The notes under the pieces were generated by a model, which was not told the origin of the DNA, did not search any database, and saw only the letters and a program-made list of their open reading frames with translations. From an uncultured Candidatus Melainabacteria bacterium (GTDB lineage: Bacteria; Cyanobacteriota; Vampirovibrionia; Gastranaerophilales; Gastranaerophilaceae): a DNA stretch of 6,146 nucleotides. Shown here piece after piece: positions 1 to 4,608 of the stretch. A program made the translations under genes and the position numbers. The stretch lies in assembly GCA_934693215.1 (NCBI GenBank), contig CAKUVB010000106.1, forward strand, positions 1-6,146, read 5' to 3'. Every line of letters starts with the position of its first letter. Positions within the stretch are counted from its first letter, which is position 1.

Positions 1-87
1 GAAAAACTCCCTTGGGATTTCATTCAGATAAATCCATATAAGGAGTTTTTACAAAAAGAATATATAAGATTGTTAGAGAGAGATTAA
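1..87 (+). CDS. C-terminal end of an upstream gene, possibly a B12-binding radical SAM protein (partial)
   Basis: Reading frame 1 is open from the window edge to a TAA at 85-87 and encodes 28 residues beginning EKLPWDFIQINPYKEFLQ and ending LLERD. The pattern PWDxIxxxxxKEFLxxEY resembles, from memory, the C-terminal part of B12-binding radical SAM proteins of the TIGR03960 type, where a PWDxID...KEFLxxEY stretch is usually followed by a Cys-containing tail. That tail is absent here, so either the protein ends early in this lineage or it belongs to another family. The fragment is too short for a firm family call; that it is coding is supported by the natural-looking composition and by the codons matching the downstream genes. 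It converges on the minus-strand gene, and the two stop codons overlap at 84-87. Most of the gene lies outside the window, so no catalytic motif can be checked. Confidence 0.5.
   Translation, partial: EKLPWDFIQINPYKEFLQKEYIRLLERD
2..50 (-). terminator. Long hairpin with A/T-tract arms, candidate (bidirectional) terminator of the minus-strand gene
   Basis: The arms AAAAACTCC (2-10) and GGAGTTTTT (42-50) are perfect reverse complements. Pairing continues inward through TT (12-13) with AA (40-41) after a bulged C11, then GGATTT (15-20) with AAATCC (30-35), leaving a 9-nt loop. Read on the minus strand it lies about 34 bases after the stop of the gene at 84-812 and ends in a run of five U, as an intrinsic terminator would. 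It also ends in five T on the plus strand, but there it lies inside the coding sequence of the upstream gene, before that gene's stop. The structure is seen directly; the terminator role is inferred. Confidence 0.5.
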
Positions 88-812
88 ATACTTGTTGTTA
101 TTTCGTCATTAGCTGATTTGAATATTGAATCAAGGTTGTTTGTACCTGTTTCATAGTGTATATTATATTGTCTGTCGATTTCTTTTAATGTTGCTTTGTC
201 AATTTCTGATGAGTTTTGTGCAAGTTGAGTGCTAGATTCTCGTTCTTCTTTGTCAGCTTTTTTATCTTCTTTTTCTTCAGTAATTGTATTGTCTACAGTT
301 GCTTCTTGTCCGAAACCAACATTAGGTTTTTGTCTGTCTTGTCCACTTGCAGCTTTGTTGTCAGAACCTTTGTTATCAAGAGGCATGTTTTCTTCAGGTT
401 TTACAGATTGACCGGTTGTTTGAGGTGATGATAATGCTGATAAGTTTGCAATACTATTTTTAATGTCGTCCATTACTGCATTAAATTTTTGAGTAACAGA
501 AGTAATTGCAGCGGTTACTTTTGACATAATAGTTGATGCGTTCATTGATGATGAATTAGCACCGGCTTTTTGAGTATCGTTTCCTTGTGCGGCAGATGAG
601 TCAGTACCACCCTTAATTTGAGGGTTGTCGAAAATAGAGTTAGATTTGAAGTTTACATTTCCATTAGCTTGAGCTTGAATTTTTGCTTGATCAAAAATAG
701 ATTGAATTGTTTTTGAACGCTTGATTGAATAATTTTGAAGTTCGGTTTTTAGTTGACCTACTTTTTTGGTTTTTACAGATTCAATTGCTGCTACCATTTT
801 TATGCTCTCCAT
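84..812 (-). CDS. Uncharacterised low-complexity protein, no Cys or Trp
   Basis: I do not recognise this protein. Counted from the outer ATG (812-810) it has 242 residues; an inner ATG at 797-795 (Met6) gives 237 residues and has the better ribosome binding site (GGAGAG, 810-805, 7 bases upstream), so I prefer the inner start. The first ~50 residues (IESVKTKKVGQLKTELQNYS and on through SIFDQAKIQAQ) look helical. A Ser/Asn/Gly/Gln-rich middle (about 50-170) follows, then a charged stretch (about 179-193, Glu/Lys-rich) and a C-terminal segment (about 200-242) of helical character. The tripeptide SIF occurs at 38-40, 59-61 and 229-231. There is no signal peptide, no membrane segment, and no Cys or Trp. 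Such composition suits a disordered or exported protein but does not prove it. The final NLDSIFKSAND recalls the first helix before SLT-type transglycosylase domains, which is absent here. It is divergent from the ribosomal operon, so its function is probably unrelated to it. Confidence 0.75.
   Translation of the reverse strand: MESIKMVAAIESVKTKKVGQLKTELQNYSIKRSKTIQSIFDQAKIQAQANGNVNFKSNSIFDNPQIKGGTDSSAAQGNDTQKAGANSSSMNASTIMSKVTAAITSVTQKFNAVMDDIKNSIANLSALSSPQTTGQSVKPEENMPLDNKGSDNKAASGQDRQKPNVGFGQEATVDNTITEEKEDKKADKEERESSTQLAQNSSEIDKATLKEIDRQYNIHYETGTNNLDSIFKSANDEITTSI
805..810 (-). promoter_or_regulatory. Ribosome binding site favouring the inner start (797) of the minus-strand gene
   Basis: On the minus strand GGAGAG lies at 810-805, 7 bases before the ATG at 797-795. 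The outer ATG (812-810) has only a purine run AAGAGAG ending 2-3 bases before it, which is too close for normal spacing. This favours translation from Met6, giving 237 residues. Confidence 0.45.
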
Positions 813-1076
813 ATCTCTCTTATGTATATATAAAGTATATAAGTGTGAAAAAATTGCTTTTTTTGTTCTTAATTGTTAACAAATTGTTACATGTTATGCT
901 TGATTGTTTAATTAATGAATAAATAATTAAAAATATTTTGAAAGATTAAGTTGTAGCCTGAAAACCCGTTATTAGTATGTAACTTGCATGATTTTTAAAA
1001 AAGTTAAAGTGTTTTAATATTATAAAAACAATCTGGACTATTTTATGTAATTTTGTTAACTTGTTGCCGAAAATAC

Positions 1077-1104
1077 TTGCATTCAGACTTTTAGCAGATA
1101 ATAT
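1077..1104 (+). promoter_or_regulatory. Candidate sigma-70-type promoter of the infA operon
   Basis: TTGCAT (1077-1082) and TAATAT (1099-1104) resemble -35 and -10 boxes with a 16-base spacer. Transcription would start near 1111, giving a leader of about 44 bases before infA. The match is moderate and the region is AT-rich, so chance matches are expected; an alternative -10, TATAAG, lies at 1107-1112. Position just upstream of the first gene of a long co-directional cluster, opposite a divergent gene, is the main support. Confidence 0.4.
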
Positions 1105-1112
1105 TGTATAAG

Positions 1113-1125
1113 GCACATTTTGTGC
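1113..1125 (+). other. Short hairpin at the expected 5' end of the infA transcript
   Basis: GCACA (1113-1117) and TGTGC (1121-1125) form a 5-bp stem with a three-base T loop. It lies 2-14 bases after the expected transcript start. A hairpin at the very 5' end can stabilise an mRNA; that role here is inference only, and so short a stem could be chance. Confidence 0.3.
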
Positions 1126-1154
1126 AGCCAAATGTAGATAGTAAAGAGGACTAA

Positions 1155-1370
1155 ATGGCAAAAGACGTAATAGAAATAGAAGGTACAATTCTTGAATCAA
1201 TGCCTAATGCAATGTTCAGAGTAGAACTAGAAAACGGGCATGAAATCTTGGCTCATATTTCAGGCAAAATTAGGAAAAATTTTATCAGAATATTGCCTGG
1301 TGATAGAGTAAAGGTGGAAATGACACCTTATGATTTATCAAGAGGAAGAATCACATTCAGATTAAAATAA
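1155..1370 (+). CDS. infA: Translation initiation factor IF-1
   Basis: IF-1 binds the A site of the 30S subunit and, with IF-2 and IF-3, directs start-codon selection. The 71 residues match the family's usual length and form one OB-fold. Recognisable segments are IEIEGTILESMPNAMFRVEL (6-25), GHEILAHISGKIRKNFIRIL (28-47), PGDRVKVE (48-55) and the C-terminal PYDLSRGRITFRLK (58-71). The ATG has an AAGAGGA ribosome binding site (1144-1150) 4 bases upstream. The RILPGDRVKVEMTPYDLSRG passage resembles cyanobacterial IF-1. In most bacteria infA follows secY, adk and map; here it is the first gene of the cluster, behind a divergent intergenic region, so it is probably promoter-proximal. rpmJ follows after 27 bases. 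Confidence 0.97.
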   Translation: MAKDVIEIEGTILESMPNAMFRVELENGHEILAHISGKIRKNFIRILPGDRVKVEMTPYDLSRGRITFRLK

Positions 1371-1397
1371 CGACACATTAATATAAGGAAAATTACT

Positions 1398-1511
1398 ATG
1401 AAAACAAGATCTTCAGTAAAACCTATGTGTGACAAATGCAAGGTTATCAAAAGAAAAGGCAGAGTAGCAGTTATTTGTGAAAACCCTAAACACAAACAAA
1501 GACAAGGTTAA
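1398..1511 (+). CDS. rpmJ: 50S ribosomal protein L36
   Basis: L36 is the smallest large-subunit protein, a zinc ribbon bound to 23S rRNA. The frame from ATG 1398 to TAA 1509-1511 encodes 37 residues starting MKTRSSVKPMCDKCKVIKRK and ending NPKHKQRQG. The four zinc ligands of the family are present: Cys11, Cys14, Cys27 and His32, so this is the zinc-binding (C+) form. Length and spacing are normal. The ribosome binding site TAAGGAA (1384-1390) lies 7 bases before the start. The place between infA and rpsM is the usual bacterial one. After its stop comes a 103-base leader with two hairpins before rpsM. Confidence 0.97.
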   Translation: MKTRSSVKPMCDKCKVIKRKGRVAVICENPKHKQRQG

Positions 1512-1614
1512 TCAATCTTGTAAAGTCCAACCGAAAGACTAAAAAGTTCGGTGGGGAGGAAGTATTTATCCCTCCTATGTAAAAAAATCTAACAACAGAA
1601 AAGGAGAAATTTAA
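1512..1614 (+). promoter_or_regulatory. Structured leader of rpsM with two hairpins and an anti-Shine-Dalgarno element
   Basis: Hairpin A pairs ACCGAA (1530-1535) with TTCGGT (1547-1552) across an 11-base loop. Hairpin B pairs GGGAGG (1554-1559) with CCTCCT (1571-1576), five Watson-Crick pairs plus one G-U, across an 11-base loop. CCTCCT equals the anti-Shine-Dalgarno core of 16S rRNA; its CTCCT (1572-1576) can alternatively pair with AGGAG (1602-1606), the rpsM ribosome binding site. Thus hairpin B and an rpsM-occluding pairing exclude one another. No T-run follows hairpin B, so it is not an intrinsic terminator. In E. coli the rpsM leader is where S4 represses the alpha operon; a similar role here is inferred, since the sequence itself only shows the pairings. 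Confidence 0.5.
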
Positions 1615-1980
1615 ATGGCAAGACTAGCAGGGGTTGATTTACCTCGTAATAAAAGAATTGAAATAGCACTTACATATATCTTTGGTATCGGACCAACTAG
1701 AAGTGCAAAGATTTTAGCAGCTACAGGTATTTCACCTGATTTAAGAACTGATGATTTAACAGATGAAGATATTAAATTGTTAAGAAACGAATTAGCAAAT
1801 TATCACATTGAAGGTGACCTTCGTCGTGAAATCACAATGAATATTAAACGTCTTCAAGAAATCAACTCTTACAGAGGTATGAGACACAAAAGAAACTTAC
1901 CTTGCAGAGGACAAAGAACAAAAACTAACGCAAGAACAAGACGTGGTAAAAAATCAGGACCAGTTTCTAAAAAGAAATAA
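1615..1980 (+). CDS. rpsM: 30S ribosomal protein S13
   Basis: S13 sits in the head of the 30S subunit, contacts the P-site tRNA and forms bridges with the 50S proteins L5 and L31. The 121 residues match the family. The N-terminal part carries LAGVDLPRNKRIEIALTYIF (4-23) and GIGPTRSAKIL (24-34) of the helix-two-turn-helix region. The basic C-terminal tail has RGQRTKTNARTRRGKK (98-113), which reaches the P site. ILAATGISPD and TYIFGIG resemble cyanobacterial S13. The ATG is preceded by AAAAGGAG ending 8 bases upstream, followed by AAATTTAA; the same 13 bases AGGAGAAATTTAA precede rpoA. This ribosome binding site can be covered by the CUCCU of the leader. Confidence 0.98.
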   Translation: MARLAGVDLPRNKRIEIALTYIFGIGPTRSAKILAATGISPDLRTDDLTDEDIKLLRNELANYHIEGDLRREITMNIKRLQEINSYRGMRHKRNLPCRGQRTKTNARTRRGKKSGPVSKKK

Positions 1981-2004
1981 GTCTTTAAAGGTTAGTTAAA
2001 ACAA

Positions 2005-2019
2005 AATAATATAATTATT
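2005..2019 (+). other. Weak AT hairpin in the rpsM-rpsK gap
   Basis: AATAAT (2005-2010) and ATTATT (2014-2019) are reverse complements around a three-base loop, in the 61-base gap between rpsM and rpsK. All six pairs are A-T, so the stem is weak and may be a by-product of base composition. The rest of the gap holds only the rpsK ribosome binding site. Confidence 0.25.
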
Positions 2020-2041
2020 AATTAATATAGAGGAAATAAAA

Positions 2042-2428
2042 ATGGCAAGACCACAAAAAACAAAAAGAAAAGAAAAGAAGAACGTATTGCAAGGTGTTGT
2101 GCACATTCAATCAACATTCAACAACACAATCGTTACTTCTACTGATACACAAGGTAATGCTATAGCATGGGCTACAGCAGGTGCTACAGGTTTTAAGGGT
2201 GCTAGAAAAGGTACTCCATTTGCAGCTCAATCAGCTGCAGAATTAGTAGCAAAAAAATCAATGGATCAAGGTATGAAAAAAGTTGAAGTTTATATCAAAG
2301 GTCCAGGTTCAGGTCGTGAAACTGCAATCAGAGCAATTCAAGCAGCAGGACTTGAAATCACATTAATCAAGGACGTAACACCTATTCCACACAACGGATG
2401 CCGTCCACCTAAAAAACGTAGAGTATAA
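2042..2428 (+). CDS. rpsK: 30S ribosomal protein S11
   Basis: S11 lines the 30S platform near the E site and partners with S7, S18 and S21 in holding mRNA upstream of the P site. The 128 residues match the family. Diagnostic stretches are GVVHIQSTFNNTIVTSTDTQ (18-37), GATGFKGARKGTPFAAQ (47-63), KGPGSGRETAIRAIQAAGLE (86-105) and the invariant C-terminal PHNGCRPPKKRRV (116-128). In E. coli the Asn of the HNG motif is known to convert to isoaspartate, and that motif is kept here. The start has a GAGGAA ribosome binding site (2030-2035) 6 bases upstream. rpsD follows after an 84-base structured leader. Confidence 0.98.
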   Translation: MARPQKTKRKEKKNVLQGVVHIQSTFNNTIVTSTDTQGNAIAWATAGATGFKGARKGTPFAAQSAAELVAKKSMDQGMKKVEVYIKGPGSGRETAIRAIQAAGLEITLIKDVTPIPHNGCRPPKKRRV

Positions 2429-2445
2429 TTCTACAGTATAGTACA

Positions 2446-2489
2446 ACTCGGTGAGAGCTCGAAATTTCGAGTCATAGGTGCCTCACCTA
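2446..2489 (+). promoter_or_regulatory. Structured leader of rpsD with mutually exclusive pairings
   Basis: In the gap 2429-2512 several inverted repeats compete. CTCGAAATTTCGAG (2458-2471) is a perfect palindrome and folds as CTCGA/TCGAG with an AATT loop. GGTGAG (2450-2455) can pair with CTCACC (2482-2487), enclosing that hairpin. TAGGTG (2475-2480) can instead pair with CACCTA (2484-2489) around a CCT loop, and ACTCG (2446-2450) can instead pair with CGAGT (2468-2472). The rpsD ribosome binding site AAGGAG (2497-2502) begins 8 bases after the last arm. No T-run follows, so it is not a terminator. S4 is a known autoregulator through leader RNA in several bacteria; that this is its binding site is inference. 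Confidence 0.55.
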
Positions 2490-2512
2490 CAATTTAAAGG
2501 AGAATAAACTGT

Positions 2513-3115
2513 ATGGCAAGATATACAGGACCTACAAATAAATTATTCCGTAACTTCGGAGTTAAAGATTTATCTAACAGAAAGTTAACTTCTTCTATGA
2601 GACAACATGCTTCAGGTCAGCATGGTGCAGTAAGAAAAAAACTTTCTGAATATGCAATTCACTTAAACGAAAAACAAAAAATCAGATATACTTACTTAGT
2701 TTCTGAAAAACAATTTGCAAAATATTATCACACAGCAGCACGTAAAAAAGGTGTTACAGGTACTATTTTGTTACAAATTCTTGAATCAAGACTAGACAAC
2801 GTATTATTCAGAGCCGGTTTTGGTGTAACTAGAAAACAATCAAGACAAATTGTTAGTCACGGACACGTTACAGTAAACGGTAAGAAAGTTGATATTCCAT
2901 CATATCTTCTTAAAGCTGGTGACGTAGTTGCAGTAAAAGCAAAAAGTACTAGCTACTTAAAGGCTGTTATGGAAACTATCGATTTATCATGTGCTCCAAA
3001 CTGGATTACAGTTGATAAAGATGAATTAAAAATTACATTTGATAGACTTCCAAACAGAGATGAAATGGATCCAGATTTCAAAGAACAACTTGTAATTGAG
3101 TACTATTCTAAATAA
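2513..3115 (+). CDS. rpsD: 30S ribosomal protein S4
   Basis: S4 starts 30S assembly by binding the 5' domain of 16S rRNA, and in many bacteria it represses its own operon. The 200 residues fit the family. The N-terminal domain starts ARYTGPTNKLFR (2-13) with the motif SGQHG (34-38) and KKLSEYAIHLNEKQKIRYTY (42-61). The S4 RNA-binding domain runs from about ESRLDNVLFRAGF (91-103) through SHGHVTVNGKKVDIPSY (115-131). The protein ends ELVIEYYS-like (EQLVIEYYSK, 191-200). The only Cys is at 160, so it is the zinc-free form. The ATG follows AAAGGAG by 10 bases and the gene ends in tandem stops TAATAG. Cyanobacteria generally keep rpsD elsewhere; here it sits in the alpha-operon position. Confidence 0.98.
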   Translation: MARYTGPTNKLFRNFGVKDLSNRKLTSSMRQHASGQHGAVRKKLSEYAIHLNEKQKIRYTYLVSEKQFAKYYHTAARKKGVTGTILLQILESRLDNVLFRAGFGVTRKQSRQIVSHGHVTVNGKKVDIPSYLLKAGDVVAVKAKSTSYLKAVMETIDLSCAPNWITVDKDELKITFDRLPNRDEMDPDFKEQLVIEYYSK

Positions 3116-3125
3116 TAGAATTGAT

Positions 3126-3138
3126 AGGAGAAATTTAA
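3126..3138 (+). promoter_or_regulatory. Ribosome binding site that fixes the rpoA start
   Basis: AGGAG (3126-3130) lies 10 bases before ATG 3141. An in-frame ATG at 3096 exists, but it lies inside the end of rpsD, has no comparable site, and would add 15 residues unlike RpoA. The 13 bases AGGAGAAATTTAA here are identical to those before rpsM (1602-1614). Confidence 0.85.
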
Positions 3139-3140
3139 AC

Positions 3141-4139
3141 ATGGAATTAAAAATAAAAACTGTAAACACTGCAACAAGTTCTGACGGTTCACAATATGGT
3201 AAATTTGTAATTGAACCATTAGAAAGAGGTTTTGGTATTACAATAGGTAATTCACTAAGACGTGTTTTACTTTCAAGTCTTGAAGGTACTGCAGTTACAT
3301 CAGCAAGAATCGAAGGTATTACTCACGAATACACAGCTATTCCGGGTGTATTAGAAGATGTTGTTGATGTGTTGTTAAACTTAAAAGGTTTAGCAATCAA
3401 AACTGATTCAAAAGAACCTCAAACTTTGAGAATTGATATCGACAAACCTGGTCCAGTTCTTGCAAGTGATATCCAATTACCTGCAGGGGTAAAAGTAGTT
3501 AACCCTGACTGGTTAATTTGTACAATTGCAGACGGTGGTAGTTTCCACGCAGAATTTACTGTTGAAACTGGTAAAGGTTATGTTGCAAATGATGTTCCAC
3601 GTGTAGCCGGAGATATGACATCAATTGATGTTTTACCTATTGATGCGACATTTATGCCAATCAAACGTGTAAAATATGATGTTGAAAGCACTCGTGTTGG
3701 TGGTTCAATTGATTTTGATAAACTAACTTTGGAAATTTGGTCAAATGGTACAGTTGAAGTTGCTTCTGCATTAGCTCAAGCTGCAAATCTTTTGATTGAA
3801 CACTTTGTTCAAATCGCTTCTATCACTGGAAATGCTCCTGTAATTGAAGCTTTCACTTCAGAAGAAACTGCTCAAGAGGAAGAACCTGTTGAAGAAGAAG
3901 AAGTTCCATCAATTACAATTGAAGAATTAGAACTTTCTGTAAGAGCATACAACTGTTTGAAACGTGCAAGCATCAATTCAATGGCTGAATTATTAAAGAA
4001 ATCTGAACATGATTTATTAAACATTAAGAACTTTGGTAAAAAATCTTCAGATGAAGTTATTGAAAGATTGCACGAACATGGATTAGATTTAGCACCAAGT
4101 CCTGAAATGGATGAAAATGGTATGCTAATCGGAGAATAA
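3141..4139 (+). CDS. rpoA: DNA-directed RNA polymerase subunit alpha
   Basis: The alpha dimer nucleates RNA polymerase assembly, and its C-terminal domain contacts UP elements and activators. From ATG 3141 the protein has 332 residues, a normal length. The N-terminal domain (about 1-235) includes the dimerisation motif GNSLRRVLLSSLEG (36-49) and the conserved IEGITHEYTAIPGVLED (57-73). An acidic linker (about 241-255, EETAQEEEPVEEEE) is followed by the C-terminal domain ELSVRAYNCLKRASI (264-278). In it Arg268 and Asn271 match E. coli Arg265 and Asn268, and GKKS (299-302) matches the second DNA-contact helix, so DNA binding is probably intact. LELSVRAYNCLKRASINS resembles cyanobacterial alpha. 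A 25-base gap follows rpsD; rplQ follows after 36 bases. Confidence 0.98.
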   Translation: MELKIKTVNTATSSDGSQYGKFVIEPLERGFGITIGNSLRRVLLSSLEGTAVTSARIEGITHEYTAIPGVLEDVVDVLLNLKGLAIKTDSKEPQTLRIDIDKPGPVLASDIQLPAGVKVVNPDWLICTIADGGSFHAEFTVETGKGYVANDVPRVAGDMTSIDVLPIDATFMPIKRVKYDVESTRVGGSIDFDKLTLEIWSNGTVEVASALAQAANLLIEHFVQIASITGNAPVIEAFTSEETAQEEEPVEEEEVPSITIEELELSVRAYNCLKRASINSMAELLKKSEHDLLNIKNFGKKSSDEVIERLHEHGLDLAPSPEMDENGMLIGE

Positions 4140-4175
4140 AACTAATAGTAAATTAAAATATAAGGAAACAAAAAA

Positions 4176-4604
4176 ATGAGACACCAATGTAAGAAACATA
4201 CGCTTAGCAAAGCTCAAGACCAAAGAAAGGCCTTGTTACGTTCATTGGCTACCGAACTTTTTGTTCATGGTGAAATAAAAACTACAATGGCTAGAGCAAA
4301 AGCTTTAAGACCATACGCAGAAGGTATTATCACTTTGGCAAAGAAAGGTGATTTGAACTCAAGAAGACAAGCTGCTAAGTTTATCTTTGATAAAGAAACA
4401 GGAAAATACATGGATTTAGAAACAGCTGAAGTATTTGATGCAGTTGAAGAAGGTAAGAAATTAGCACCTCAAACTGTATTAAGAAAGCTTTTCTGTGTAA
4501 TTTCTAAACAGTATTCAGAACGTCAAGGCGGATATACAAGAATCTATCGTTTACCACCAAGACGTGGTGATGCTACAGAAATGGCATTAATTCAATTGGT
4601 ATAA
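4176..4604 (+). CDS. rplQ: 50S ribosomal protein L17 with an internal insertion
   Basis: L17 binds 23S rRNA near the exit side of the 50S subunit. Family features are MRHQCKKHTLSKAQDQRKAL (1-20), LLRSLATELFVHGEIKTTMA (20-39), RAKALRPYAEGIITLAKKGD (40-59) and the C-terminal GGYTRIYRLPPRRGDATEMA (118-137). The protein has 142 residues, while most bacterial L17 proteins of this type have about 116-127. The extra length lies at about 73-98, between AAKFIFDK and VLRKLF, and is acidic and polar (ETGKYMDLETAEVFDAVEEG). The frame is intact across it, so this is a genuine insertion and not a frameshift. The ribosome binding site TAAGGAA lies 8 bases before the ATG. truA begins only 4 bases after the stop. 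Confidence 0.97.
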   Translation: MRHQCKKHTLSKAQDQRKALLRSLATELFVHGEIKTTMARAKALRPYAEGIITLAKKGDLNSRRQAAKFIFDKETGKYMDLETAEVFDAVEEGKKLAPQTVLRKLFCVISKQYSERQGGYTRIYRLPPRRGDATEMALIQLV

Positions 4605-4608
4605 TTGA

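Larger units (their letters stand above)
813..1154. other. AT-rich divergent intergenic region between the uncharacterised gene and infA
   Basis: This 342-base stretch separates the divergent starts of the minus-strand gene and infA. I see no convincing gene: the open frames crossing it have hydrophobic, low-complexity translations and no ribosome binding site. It holds a plausible infA promoter (1077-1104), a small hairpin near the expected transcript start (1113-1125), a perfect 10-base palindrome TTGTTAACAA (873-882) followed one turn later by another TTGTTA (884-889), a further TTGTTAAC at 1053-1060, and an 8-base direct repeat ACTTGCAT (982-989 and 1075-1082). For the minus-strand gene only weak promoter matches are visible (TTTTCA at 851-846, 17 bases, TATACA at 828-823). 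Confidence 0.6.

Noticed and set aside
216..428. Two plus-strand open frames antisense to the minus-strand gene
   Set aside because: Phe/Ser-rich translations are the expected antisense image of its Glu/Lys- and Ser-rich codons.
725..922. Plus-strand open frame over the 5' end of the minus-strand gene
   Set aside because: Low-complexity hydrophobic translation antisense to the real gene, with no start signal.
946..1200. Minus-strand open frame across the infA start
   Set aside because: Leu/Phe-rich translation without ribosome binding site, overlapping the infA start on the opposite strand; explained by AT-rich composition.
1554..1590. Intrinsic terminator between rpmJ and rpsM
   Set aside because: The hairpin is followed by an A-run instead of a T-run, so it lacks the needed U-tract on the plus strand.
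3096..3140. Longer rpoA starting at ATG 3096
   Set aside because: It would lie inside rpsD, lacks a ribosome binding site, and its extra 15 residues do not resemble RpoA; ATG 3141 has AGGAG at a workable distance.
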